A stretch of DNA of 64,000 bases. It comes from Gracilaria gracilis (lineage: Eukaryota > Rhodophyta > Florideophyceae > Gracilariales > Gracilariaceae). Each line of letters starts with the position of its first letter. Positions within the stretch are counted from its first letter, which is position 1. This document shows, in pieces, positions 41,284-51,114 of this stretch. Both the position numbers and the translations under genes were made by a program. Below the pieces are notes generated by a model. That model worked only from the letters and a program-made list of their open reading frames with translations. It ran no database searches and was not told the DNA's origin. Where the stretch lies: positions 558,001 to 622,000 of the forward strand of contig JARGSG010000024.1 in the NCBI GenBank assembly GCA_030374805.1, given 5' to 3'.

Positions 41284-41374
41284 CTTGGGGTGGTTTTACT
41301 TCCTACCTCCTAACTTGACTCATTCGCTTGTGGTTACTGTTGTATATGGTACATGTTAGACGCGCCGGTTCGGT

Positions 41375-42310
41375 TTATTCGGTTTTTGTTCGAACTTCGG
41401 AATTGGTTGATTCCGTTTGTACAGAGCTGATGGAGTCTGCTTCTGTGTCAGCGGCGCTGGTCGCGCGCGATGTTAATTGCTCACCATGGTCACTTTGTCG
41501 TTGTTCGCTCTGTCTGGGTCGTTTCCCACTGCCGGTAAGCATCATGTACATTTTCCTGAGCCATGTCATATTAAGAATGAACCCCGCGATGATACACGAA
41601 GCGGAAAACACAACGATGGCATTCGGAACTCGAGCAGGTATATACTGGATTGTAAACAGGTGATAGGATAAACCGATAGAATATATAAACAGGCGCGTGA
41701 CAATAAAAATCAGTCCGAACAAAGCTTGTATAACGCCGAAGTATTTGGTAGAACCTTTGCCAGCCTTAATTAAGAACCATCTTGCATTCAGGAACGGTGT
41801 GCTTGCCTCGCCGATGATCAACCAGCCAAAAGCGAAAGGATGCAGACTGTAATAGCCGGCTGAAAGGGCGCACGCCAGAAAGGCTATGTGATGCATGACG
41901 ATATCCATCTTACCGAGTTCCGGGTACTTGGCGATAACATGCAACAAATCAGTGAGCAGATAGCCGGCCAATATCAAATTGGTCCATGTGACGCGTCCAC
42001 TTTCAACCACGTATGCGGCATGAGCTGGTGGGATGATTTCACTCTCCAACGGGTGAATCATCTTCCTGGCGACGGGCGCAGACATGAGGCCTGCCAAGTG
42101 TTCGAAGCCGCGCTTGGTAACGTATAACGCGTGGAGAGTGGACAGTAGATAAGATGGTCCTTGAGACGCTAGGATAGAGCGCGCTTTGGATTCTGGAATG
42201 AAGCGTTGCACGGAAGGGAGCGAAAGAGCGTAGTTGATGGCGCGGCAACATTGCATGTAGATTAGTTGCCAGACTATGGTCATCAGTATGAGTGAAACCG
42301 GGGTCATCAT
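41375..42310 (-). CDS. TLC-domain multipass membrane protein (TLCD4/TMEM56-like)
   Basis: Predicted ER or plasma-membrane lipid-related protein. 311 aa from the ATG at 42310 (MTPVSLILMTIVW); the frame extends in-frame to 42436 but the added 42 residues are not membrane-like. The TLC (TRAM-LAG1-CLN8) pattern is seen as GYLLTDLLHVIAKYP, MDIVMHHIAFLACALSAGYY and FGWLIIGEASTPFLNARWFL, with further hydrophobic segments on both sides (about seven or eight in all). The His-His of VMHHIAF is a family feature. The C-terminal tail is polar (about 45 residues). TLCD4 and similar proteins are poorly understood; ceramide synthase is less likely because its extended Lag motif is absent. Confidence 0.75.
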   Translation of the reverse strand: MMTPVSLILMTIVWQLIYMQCCRAINYALSLPSVQRFIPESKARSILASQGPSYLLSTLHALYVTKRGFEHLAGLMSAPVARKMIHPLESEIIPPAHAAYVVESGRVTWTNLILAGYLLTDLLHVIAKYPELGKMDIVMHHIAFLACALSAGYYSLHPFAFGWLIIGEASTPFLNARWFLIKAGKGSTKYFGVIQALFGLIFIVTRLFIYSIGLSYHLFTIQYIPARVPNAIVVFSASCIIAGFILNMTWLRKMYMMLTGSGKRPRQSEQRQSDHGEQLTSRATSAADTEADSISSVQTESTNSEVRTKTE

Positions 42311-42986
42311 CTTTGAAAGCAGGGGAAACGAACGGCGGGCACAAAAAAGTGGGCACCACGAAGCACCAGAAGAGTATAGCGGACGGTGTGGCAATGTCTG
42401 GGCGGAGTACCAAAAACAAGTGAGAGCACCTGTCAAAGAGTGCGGGAGGCTACGCGACGGCGCCGAAGGGTCTGGTACATATTCCCGTCATGGAACAGCG
42501 GAAGACGAAGGTTCGCGGGAACAATACGGTGCGACGCGGTGACGCTTCGGTGCTCGGTGCGAAGCGCCACAGCAGCTGCTACAGCGTTTGACAGCAGAGC
42601 AGCACAGAAGTGAACGACTGCAACTTGCAACGCACGTCGGTTCCTTTTTCGGGAGAGCCTGTGCCACGTGGACCACTGTGTGGCGGACACGTTGACGGAT
42701 CAAACCTCGCGGACATACCGTATGTTCCCGTTCGCTCCCAAATCGTCTTGTTCGCCGGTTCGTTCATGAACTATGCCCTTCGTAGCACCAAGTTCGTACC
42801 GTGCTTCCCTGCTTCCCCGTCGTCAGCGCCCTTTCTCGCGTTCTGCCCACCACTGCAGCGTTCCCTTGACACAAAGGCAACTGAGGTGCCATTGATTTAC
42901 TTTCCAGCAACCACCGTTTTCTGCTCCTTGCGTACGCATGTGAACACTTCCCACTTTGACATCGTCGCCCTGCGGTAAACCCGACT
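42311..42986. other. shared promoter region between TLC-domain gene and ICMT
   Basis: Divergent intergenic region of about 680 bases. Frames crossing it (for example 42610-42978) lack protein-like content. No specific regulatory site is recognised. Confidence 0.45.
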
Positions 42987-43556
42987 ATGGATGCGATTGT
43001 AATCTTCTCAGCTTCGTTGCTGTTCTATCATCTTTCCGAGCTCTTTCTCGTCTACACCTACACTCCAGAGGAGCTATCGCCATCCTCCGCGCTGCTTTCT
43101 GTTCCCTACCTCATTGCAATGGCGCTTGGCATTCTGGAGTATAAGATTACGCTCAGCTTATTCCCAGACATCAAGACTTACTTTTTACGTGTGCTGCAAC
43201 TGCCAGCTATCATCTTGCTCGTCATTGGTGAATCGCTGCGCAAGGCTGCCTGGTTGACTGCAAAGCCTTCCTTCACTCACCTTATAAAGGAAACACGTCG
43301 TCCATCTCACAAACTCGTTACCCATGGCGTCTATGCCTTTTGTCGTCATCCGGGCTATCTTGGCTGGTTTCTATGGGCCGTCGCCACTCAGCTTTTGCTC
43401 GCGAATTTCCTGTGTACTCCGGCGTTTGCCATCATTGCATGGAAATTTTTTCGCGAGCGTATTCCCATAGAAGAGTTTTATCTGCGACGAATGTTTGGCA
43501 GTAGTTATGACCAATACAGGATCAAGACACCCACGTTTTTTCCGGGCGTGCCATGA
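42987..43556 (+). CDS. ICMT: protein-S-isoprenylcysteine O-methyltransferase
   Basis: ER membrane enzyme that methyl-esterifies the C-terminal prenyl-cysteine of CaaX proteins such as small GTPases, using S-adenosylmethionine. 189 aa, near the short end of the family. Several membrane segments are visible (YHLSELFLVYTYTPEEL, YLIAMALGILEY, LPAIILLVIGESLR). The catalytic C-terminal core is clear: LVTHGVYAFCRHPGYLGWFL, with the RHPGY cofactor/prenyl-binding motif, WAVATQLLLANFLC, and the final IPIEEFYLRRMFG with YDQYRIKTPTFFPGVP. The start is the first ATG in frame and leads directly into the first membrane helix. Confidence 0.92.
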   Translation: MDAIVIFSASLLFYHLSELFLVYTYTPEELSPSSALLSVPYLIAMALGILEYKITLSLFPDIKTYFLRVLQLPAIILLVIGESLRKAAWLTAKPSFTHLIKETRRPSHKLVTHGVYAFCRHPGYLGWFLWAVATQLLLANFLCTPAFAIIAWKFFRERIPIEEFYLRRMFGSSYDQYRIKTPTFFPGVP

Positions 43557-44832
43557 ACTCCTTTTTCCCGTCTGGTTGAACTCTCCTCTGTGCCACCAAT
43601 CGTAGCAGCGGTGGAGAGTGCACATGCGTGTAACAGAGAACTTGTAGCTTGCAGAGGCACTGCAGAGAACACAAGACTACATTGATCAATGTTGATAGCG
43701 AACTTGAAAGTGTACCACAGCGCGAAGAATTAAACGAATCAAGGAAGCTTCTGTCAAGAAGAGACGACGGAACTTCTCATTCAGCCGGTTCGTTAACGTA
43801 CCCTGCACGGTTTACCTGTGCTGGCTGTAGATACATTCAGGATCTTGACGTGCTCGAAGTGTTTTTGTGCAGATTCACGACGCTACAACGGAAAATGCGT
43901 GAAACGAGAAATATCGTCTAAAGACTACTTTAGTAAAGTGTGTGTGAGAGACTCGGGTGTGTTTCCTATGTGCTGTCAGTTGTTTTTCATTGTCCATCGA
44001 GATGGAAACAAGCTGAGTTTTCCGCAAATTGTATCTCCCGCAACTCCATTCTGTGTTAAGCAGATGAGCCATTGCTTTAACGAACCCCTTTGCGAGGATG
44101 TTGGGCGCAAAGCATTAACTGGTACCAACGGTAAATGTAAATGAGGTCGTGCAAAGGCTTCGTGCCGCACTGCGCAATTTTCCATTGCCTGTCTCCCTAT
44201 TTCCAGAAACCAGAGTGCCCGTGCTTCCTGTACCAAGACAATACAAGTGGTTGCCCATATGAGCCCCATATCTGAGCTGCTCAGCGGATGAAACCCTCCC
44301 CCCATTGAAGCCTATAACGCTTCCTTTGAAACCGCAGGAACTACTGGTCTAGTCATGTTGTGCTCACTGAGCTGCTTCATCGTTCACTTTCTAGTGGTCA
44401 TGGTCAGGGTCTCTCTTCCAACTATCAAAAGAGTGGAGACTAGCAACAACGCCTGGTACATAAACAAAGCATCGGGAGTTAAGCATGGGAATAGAACGGC
44501 TTAAACGTCCAAAAGGTTCTCAAGTCTTCTACAGAAATGTATTACCTGCGACAAGCAAGGGCTTTCTCACAAAGTTGCATCAGCTCTAAGACTAAATTAG
44601 AGTTACTGCAGTCATGACTAAGAGGCGGTTTATAGAAGCTGAGAGGTCTCAGCAATTAAGACAGCGATTGCAATGAGCGAAAAGTAGTGCAGCTCTGCAC
44701 TTGCAAAGGAGCAGTCAGAAGCGGCTACGATTGCTATTCGAACGGGACACAGGAAGACTCATGAACTTATTGCTCGAAAGGGAGCCTTGTCCAACAACGG
44801 TCATTCAGTTCCGTCATCAATGAAATGAATCT
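43557..44832. other. spacer, no gene supported
   Basis: About 1.3 kb between ICMT and the convergent bZIP-like gene. GGTACCAACGGTA (44121-44133) is the only notable motif. Frames up to 109 codons lack domain content. I looked for tRNA-like features and saw none. Confidence 0.45.
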
Positions 44833-45996
44833 CTACAAAGATATCACGGCATCAATTTCATCCAAGCTGAAGTTGGCCAACACAGATCGCTCTCCCTGGC
44901 GAACTTCATTACCTTCGTCAACAGAGTTGTGAAAACGGGCTTCGAAACCAACATCTACACTTGTATCCAGACTCTTACGAGTTGTCATAGATGCTTTGGA
45001 TACATCTGAGCCTTCCGGCACACTTTCTAGAATTTGCCTCGGTTCCCAACCCGATACAGAGGAATCGACCTTCTTCTTGCTCACAGTATCGACCGTCTGG
45101 ATTCCGTTTTTGGACAGTGTACATGTTTGATCCACTTTATCACAGGCCCAAGAACTGTCGTGATCTTCAGCATTAGATATCATCTTGTGATACGTCAGCG
45201 GTGTTTTGGAGCTCGACGGCACTGAAACCCCCTCCAAAAGAAGTTCAGCACCTTGATGGAAAGCAGATGGAAGCCTAGAATGGGAGAGAAGACTTCGCAA
45301 AAGCGAAATAATTATCTCTTCAGCAAGGGGTACTCTTTGCAAACAATTCAAAAGGTCTCGCAACAACCGGTTTTCCATGATGAGTCGATTACATCCTTCT
45401 TCCAGCATTTTTAGATGTGCCGCATTTCGTCGACGTGTTCGCATGCTACGCTCACGGCCTTTTCGATTTCTTTCAGCTCTTCTCTCTTCTTCTGTCAGGT
45501 TTGCTCCATACCTCGTGCGCTTGAGTCCATCACCCTGCTCATTTAGATCATCATTTGGTTCCAAGTTTCGTTGCCCAAACACAGGTGAGAGGGCTACCTT
45601 CAGAATGTCATTCAACATAAACGAAATTTTGCTGGCTTCTGAGGAAAACCCTAATCGAGGGGTTCCAGTTGCGAGTTCATAAACCAACCTATTGTGTCCA
45701 TCCCATTTCAGTTCCGTTCCAATGTTTAGAAAAAGAGACGAAACCATTGGGCAATCTGAGACCTTGGTGCCTTGCGGATTCTGATTCTCGCTCCCTCTAT
45801 CAGCGTTCCAAACCACATCTGTTGAAGCGGCATCGTCTTCGACAGAATCACCGTTCCAAGCAGCAGCTTGCATCTGCTTCGAGCTTTCGGAGCGACCCTT
45901 TGAAGTCGGGTACACTGCTGAGGGCTTGAAGCTTTCAACTTGCTGGTCAAATTCCTGAGCAAGCGGTAACGTGGTTGCGGAAAGGACTCTGCGCAT
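44833..45996 (-). CDS. bZIP-like transcription factor with atypical basic region
   Basis: 387 aa, probable nuclear DNA-binding protein. The centre (about residues 165-215) has a basic run ERNRKGRERSMRTRRRNAAH followed directly by a short leucine zipper-like helix (LKMLEEGCNRLIMENRLLRD). This is the layout of bZIP proteins, but the invariant N-x7-R spacing is not met; the residue at that place is Met. The flanks are Ser-rich and acidic. The end FSLDEIDAVISL could be an activation or docking peptide. The start MRRVLSATTLPLAQEF is the first ATG. A basic coiled-coil protein of another type is the alternative. Confidence 0.5.
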   Translation of the reverse strand: MRRVLSATTLPLAQEFDQQVESFKPSAVYPTSKGRSESSKQMQAAAWNGDSVEDDAASTDVVWNADRGSENQNPQGTKVSDCPMVSSLFLNIGTELKWDGHNRLVYELATGTPRLGFSSEASKISFMLNDILKVALSPVFGQRNLEPNDDLNEQGDGLKRTRYGANLTEEERRAERNRKGRERSMRTRRRNAAHLKMLEEGCNRLIMENRLLRDLLNCLQRVPLAEEIIISLLRSLLSHSRLPSAFHQGAELLLEGVSVPSSSKTPLTYHKMISNAEDHDSSWACDKVDQTCTLSKNGIQTVDTVSKKKVDSSVSGWEPRQILESVPEGSDVSKASMTTRKSLDTSVDVGFEARFHNSVDEGNEVRQGERSVLANFSLDEIDAVISL

Positions 45997-46689
45997 TCCG
46001 CACTCTTCCTCGAGCTATTTCACGGAACAAACTTCCTAATAAACGATGTAAGAAGACCCCAACGTCATCGGGTTGGGGACCCTTCTTCCAGACGTTATTC
46101 AAAAACCAACAATTGAGCACTAGCTAGCATCACCTTGATACTATCCACGCCTCCTATCTAAAAGTTGACATTCCAAACAAATTGCAACTTTCTGAAGCTA
46201 CGATAAAACCACATCCGTCAGTCTCCGAACGAGAGCCCTCCACGTCTGCTTTCTAAGCGGCTTTTCGTGACTTTGATCACGCCGTGAAGTCGGTTAGAAT
46301 TTAACGGATGATAGAGATGTGAACTAGGAATCCGAGCTTAATATATGAAAAAAGACGGGATCAGAGGTAACACGAAGAACGCAATTCGACGTGCTCGACA
46401 TCCGTTAAATTGAAATGAACCCTTGATCTACACCCACGGATTAACAACCCAATTAGACCTCCCATGTGACTCATGACTGTCTACCAGGAATCGACGGGGT
46501 TGTTGTCAGGGTCCTCTCACTAACGCAACGGCTGTAAACTTCGCGTTTGGCGCCTAGCGTTCCGCATATCCCCTGAATCATCCCGGTACTAAGGGTAAGA
46601 TAGTGCTTTGTGCCAGATGTTACCTTCTCTCCATGGGTACTACGGGAACAAGGGCACGCGCAGGTACGTACCAGCGAAGAGATAAATCC
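45997..46689. other. spacer, no gene supported
   Basis: Holds the upstream region of the bZIP-like gene and the 3' region of the A12-type polymerase gene (both minus strand). No notable motif. Confidence 0.45.
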
Positions 46690-47122
46690 TCAAGAATGGA
46701 CTGTGAATTTGTGACCACACTGCTTGTTGAGACATGTGTAGAAAATAGTTTGACCCTCATCTACTCCTCGAAGCTGCGCAGTTGTGAAAGAAAGCTTCGG
46801 ATGGCCACATTTAGGACAATCTTCATCAATAACTGCATCATCGGCTTTACGCTTCTCCGCTGTTTGTCCATATAGTTGAAGAAGAAGCTCAGAACGTTCA
46901 ATTGGCAAGACTTCAACAGATGCTTGTAGCTGAGAAGTCAAATCACTCAGATTCACTGGAAGGGAAACAAAGTTCAGTATTCGGTTAGCGTGGGTCGGGT
47001 TTTGACTGTCTGACATGCAGCTTACCTTCTTTGTTGCACAGCTTGCACTTGACTTTCTTATCACCGCTATCGAAAATTTCACGAAACGATCCGCAAAAGG
47101 CACAGAAGAGGACGTTCTCCAT
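46690..47122 (-). CDS. RPA12: RNA polymerase I subunit A12.2-type (two zinc ribbons)
   Basis: Small polymerase subunit that supports RNA cleavage and termination by RNA polymerase I in the nucleolus. Two exons, 47026-47122 and 46690-46955, joined across a 70-base GT..AG intron in phase 1; 120 aa, the usual length. Exon 1 encodes the N-terminal zinc ribbon: MENVLFCAFCGSFREIF and VKCKLCNKE (two C-X2-C pairs). Exon 2 encodes the linker and the TFIIS-like C-terminal ribbon CPKCGHPKLSFTTAQLRGVD, then EGQTIFYTCLNKQCGHKF. The DEGQT loop matches A12.2 and the acidic hairpin of TFIIS. Rpb9 and C11 are the alternatives; QLRxxDEGQT and the long linker favour A12.2. Confidence 0.85.
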
Positions 47123-48502
47123 GACGGCACCGAACTCGGAAAGCTGCGTGTTTTCGTTGGGGAAGACCTCTGAAGGTAATCTATCTACGCACGGATCCGT
47201 GATCCACCGCCCGCCAGGCTGGCCTTTTGACTGTAAACCCGGTTTATCTCTAATTTATGATTGTAGGGGATAGCAGAAGTGGTAGGAAAGGCTACAACAT
47301 TACAGTACACGTATTGTAGCGTCTACTGTATCTACCAACGGTAGCCCTCTTAACCCTAACGCTAACGCCATCTGACCCCGAATGGATATCTCGAGTAAAA
47401 CGTTCTATCTATCCATTTGAAGTTTAGCCTTCCGAACAAGACTGAACTTGTACCTCCGTAATTACGGCCTGTAATATATCGAATTCCACTTTCTGGATAT
47501 CCTGATGCTGACGGAGACCAGGTGTGCAAACAAGCAAGACCAGTTGATGGAGGGACTTTATGTGACATATTTCGATTTCTTCCAAGGGAAATCAATTTCT
47601 GCCCGGGCCACAGTGGGCGATTGAGCATGGCCGTTGCTTTATCCACCTTGGGAGCTTCTGCGAAAGTGATTCGACCCATGTAACAGTGTCTCGGGAAACG
47701 TTCCATTGGTTTCGAAGTGGGCCTGGAAGAGAACGAGGGAAGCTTAGCAATCTTAAATGTACAGTTCGAGTGCTGAAGAAATACTGATAGTTTGGAAGGG
47801 ACGCTTAACTGGACATGGTAGACGTCTCTTATCGGGTTCCGAAATATCCACCACCGAAAGCACGTTAGTCTCTCTTAGCAAGTTGCTTCCCAAGCTTCAC
47901 AGGAACACATTATGAATTTGTATGTTCTGAAAATGGCGTTGCTTACCCTCAAGATTTTACGTCCAGTCTTCCTTGTAGCAACTGTGCTACCTCATCTCAT
48001 AGACAAGTTTCGACTTGAAGCTGTCGAGCAGTATTGAGCAAGATGATCTGTACTTGTCGACTTGTTCGGATATGCCTCTGGGGACCTGGGCCCCTCAATC
48101 GATCGAAAGGGTGATTCGCAGGTTTAAGTTATTTGAATTAGAAGCAGACCCGTTTCCATGATCAAGTTGATTTACGTTTGCACGAAGTAATTGAAGAACC
48201 AGACGCTAGGAGAACCAGTCTTCCACGGGGCACGTCTTTCCAACGTTTGAAGCATATCTAATTTGAATTGGAAAGAGCCTTTGCGCCAGTTATTGAGAAG
48301 TTGAATGGATCATAGTCGAAGACATATGAAACGGCTTTCAACGCTTCCGGCGTCAACTGTTTTGTTCACTGGCTCTTGTATCGCAAGGCAAGTAAAGGCT
48401 TGCTTTCATCTAACGGGAAAAACGACTATCATCGAGTGACAGTACAACTGGCAATCTCCCAAATTCATTAGCATTCGCCTTACTGTCTTCGGTGACTCAA
48501 CA
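47123..48502. other. spacer, no gene supported
   Basis: Divergent region between RPA12 and the malectin-domain gene. TACCAACGGTAGCCCTCTTAA lies at 47333-47353, followed by CTAACGCTAACGCC. The 114-codon minus frame at 47362-47706 has no recognisable content. Confidence 0.45.
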
Positions 48503-49156
48503 ATGAAGTGTTTACTTTCAATTCTCCTCTCTCTCGCTTTGGTTTCCTTCTCTTTCGCACAAGCAGAAAAGAAGAAGATCTTACTTAAGGTGAATCTGGG
48601 CGGAGGGCCCGTTAATGACTTCATTGGCGAGGAGCAACTGATGGACATGGAAGATTTTGCCAAAACTATTGTCCGCTCTCCAATTCAGAACACCGATCAA
48701 CAAGAAGTATTCCAATCGCAACGCTTTTCTCGTGGAGATGACTTCACCATGAGAATTCCAATGCCAGACGGAATATATTCGGTCACATTGCTCTTCGCAG
48801 AAACTTATCAACAAGCATGTAGGCCAGGGGGTCGCGTATTCGATATTTCACTTGGAACCCCAATATCTGGGGTTACGAAAGTCATAGACAACTTCGATGT
48901 TTTCCAATCTGCTGGATGTTCGTCGGCATTTGGCCAGAAGTTTGACAAAGTTCCGTCGAAGGAAGGAATCATCGTTCATTTGACCCAAAAGGCTCAGCAT
49001 CCGGCACTCTGTGGGTTCATCGTGGAAGGGTTCCCGGTTCCTAAACCTGACGGTTCTGAGTACAAAGCTATAGCCCGTGCACCTCCTGGAACTGAGGGAG
49101 GAGATATGGCTGGTGAAGGCATGGGCGGTGAAGCTCCGCAAAATCTCATGGGTTAG
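48503..49156 (+). CDS. secreted malectin-domain protein
   Basis: 217 aa. The signal peptide MKCLLSILLSLALVSFSFAQ is followed by a malectin fold: ILLKVNLGGGPVNDFIGEEQ, QSQRFSRGDDFTMRIPMPDG, YSVTLLFAETYQQACRPGGR and VFDISLGTPISG, then a C-terminal GIIVHLTQKAQHPALCGFIV. Malectin binds di-glucosylated N-glycans in the ER, and malectin-like domains also bind cell-wall sugars. The last 30 residues are Gly/Pro/Met-rich without a TM anchor, so the protein is soluble, in the ER lumen or secreted. No KDEL-type signal is seen. It might act in the calnexin/N-glycan pathway represented by other genes of this window, but that is an inference. Confidence 0.82.
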   Translation: MKCLLSILLSLALVSFSFAQAEKKKILLKVNLGGGPVNDFIGEEQLMDMEDFAKTIVRSPIQNTDQQEVFQSQRFSRGDDFTMRIPMPDGIYSVTLLFAETYQQACRPGGRVFDISLGTPISGVTKVIDNFDVFQSAGCSSAFGQKFDKVPSKEGIIVHLTQKAQHPALCGFIVEGFPVPKPDGSEYKAIARAPPGTEGGDMAGEGMGGEAPQNLMG

Positions 49157-49777
49157 CTTCGATTGACCGATTAAAACTTCGTTCATTCCCAATAGTGATA
49201 GGGGAATCCGGACATGCTCAGCGGAGAGAGTATGCTTCAACTCATGGAATGGGAATTGAAGAAACTTTGCACACAACCGACAACAGAATACGAATGTTGC
49301 TACTCCGCTCCATGAAACACAACACCAAGCATTACTTCCAAGAATTGAAAGATTGAGCAGAGAACCCTGGGACTACACTATAGGCAAGAAAAACGCAAGA
49401 ATTAAACAAGGAATGCTATGAAGCTCTTAGTTCTGAGTTGGTGTAACTTTTTAACCTTATAGGACCCAGTATGCTAGCTACGCTCGCGCCCGTTTAAAGA
49501 AATTCAACATGTGAATTACCCGTTTACGAACGGCGGACAAGCAGGTAGTCTGGTCCTGCATTAGTGGCTTCGCATTTGTTTCTGGTACAAAAGAACTACA
49601 CAACTCGCAAAGATTGCCCACATCAAATGTCGGTGCCAGTAAATCGATTCCCCCCCTCCCCTTTCTGCTACTTTCGATCTGCACGCTCCTGCTTGAAGTC
49701 GAAGGGGAGCAGGCGCCACAGCAAACCAGGGACATATTACGTATCCATCAACCTGTGCCAAAAGACATTCAACAAAT
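49157..49777. other. spacer, no gene supported
   Basis: Contains a C-rich stretch (49651-49662) and short frames only. It is the presumed promoter of the gene at 49778. Confidence 0.4.
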
Positions 49778-50796
49778 ATGCGTTTCTGGAGAAATACGCT
49801 GGCCTTATTAGCGCTTCTTCAGGTTTTCACAGTATTGACGAGCGGAGACGAAATTCTCATCGACCTGGATGCGACAAAGGACACCATCTCAGGGGTTCAC
49901 CGCGAGATATTAAGCAACATTGACAGTACAATACTCCCCGCAGCTCCTTCTGCAAGGTTTGATATCAGTAGCTTTACCCCATTCTGCAATAACTTCAGTC
50001 TGCCCGAAGACATTCCTTCTATTAATGCGGAATGCTTGCGATGGGAGGTAAGTACCACGATTTCCGTCCGTAGTCAATTCGTAATGATGAACGCAATATC
50101 GAATACATCGATTCTGACTTGCCTGTTGCTTGCGATCGCTTTCTGTCAACAAGGAACATGAACTGGATATGTTGCTGATGTATATCGACCTTATTATGGT
50201 CGGTATGGATGAAACACTTGCAGGAACGTTTTACCGGGAGATACGATGTCTGTCTCGTGCAAACATTCAGCCCATAGCGTATTTGAACGCTTGGCAAGTT
50301 TGCTTCACGTACGACTACTCAGAGCTCATTGGCAACCTTCTTGCGAAGTACATCAAGGAAGACATAAAGTTGACAAACCCAACACTAAGCCCATCGTCAT
50401 CGCGGACATCGAATATGCTCTCCACGACCTCAAGGCTCCTTTATGGATACAAGAGTGAAAGCACAACCTCTTTTTTGTTCAAAGCATTCCATGGCCATAC
50501 ACCTCTTCGGGCATACAATTCCTACCACAGCCAAACATCCTGTTGCAAGAGGTGTGCCAATACCAATTACTTCGTTAACCTTGGCTACAATGACTGTCGG
50601 TACAACCCATTTGGAAAGCATTGCTGCCACCTCGCCTGCAAGTCACTCTCACATCTTAAAATTGGGGCTTCAACATCCATAGATTATTGCTGTGATCGAA
50701 GCAGCCCTCAGACTTGCCTCCGATAGAGAGAACGGAAGCCAAAGGATCATAGTCCCGCATGATCTGAGGGACGGTAGATGCTTGCCCGCAGGGTGA
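49778..50796 (+). CDS. predicted secreted protein, exon structure unresolved
   Basis: Exon 1 (49778-50047, 90 codons) starts MRFWRNTLALLALLQVFTVL, a clear signal peptide, and ends at GAG|GTAAGT. The next exon begins at 50154 after ..AACAAG and reads EHELDMLLMYIDLIMVGMDE, then NIQPIAYLNAWQVCFTYDY. From about 50350 the plausible protein moves to another frame (KPIVIADIEYALHDLKAPLW), and later to another (GVPIPITSLTLATMTVGTTH, then IAVIEAALRLASDREN ending with TGA at 50794). I could not find introns for these changes, so this is either a gene with small unusual introns, one that has decayed, or one with base errors. A GTGAGT at 50793 could also lead to a further exon. No family is recognised. 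Confidence 0.4.
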
Positions 50797-51114
50797 GTTT
50801 CATGTAATCTCGCGGTGGAAAAGGCTAAGATCGAAAACTGGACCCAACAGGATGTTCTTCGATTGTAGCTACTTCAGTTTCATTGAGAAAGCTATATAAT
50901 TATTCGTTTGAGTCTCGACGAGTAAAAAGCTCTCATTCATATGTTCGGTTTCAGAACTTATACTATTCCCCTTCTAGGATTTGCTTCGCCCTGAGCTTTG
51001 TAAAACCCCGTTGAACCCCGTAATCTGCCTATTCACACCAGCATCCCTGTCACTACAGAACACAGTGAGGCACATGGAGTCTGATATATTCAAGTCCTCC
51101 TATAATCTTCCTTC
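50797..51114. other. short spacer between convergent genes
   Basis: About 320 bases with no clear content, apart from a possible CTTCTAG splice acceptor at 50972-50978 for the gene upstream. Confidence 0.4.

Noticed and set aside
42610-42978. 122-codon frame upstream of ICMT
   Set aside because: It lies in a divergent promoter region, with no protein-like motifs.
47362-47706. 114-codon minus-strand frame
   Set aside because: No motif, no neighbours of the kind, and it lies in a spacer with repeat motifs.
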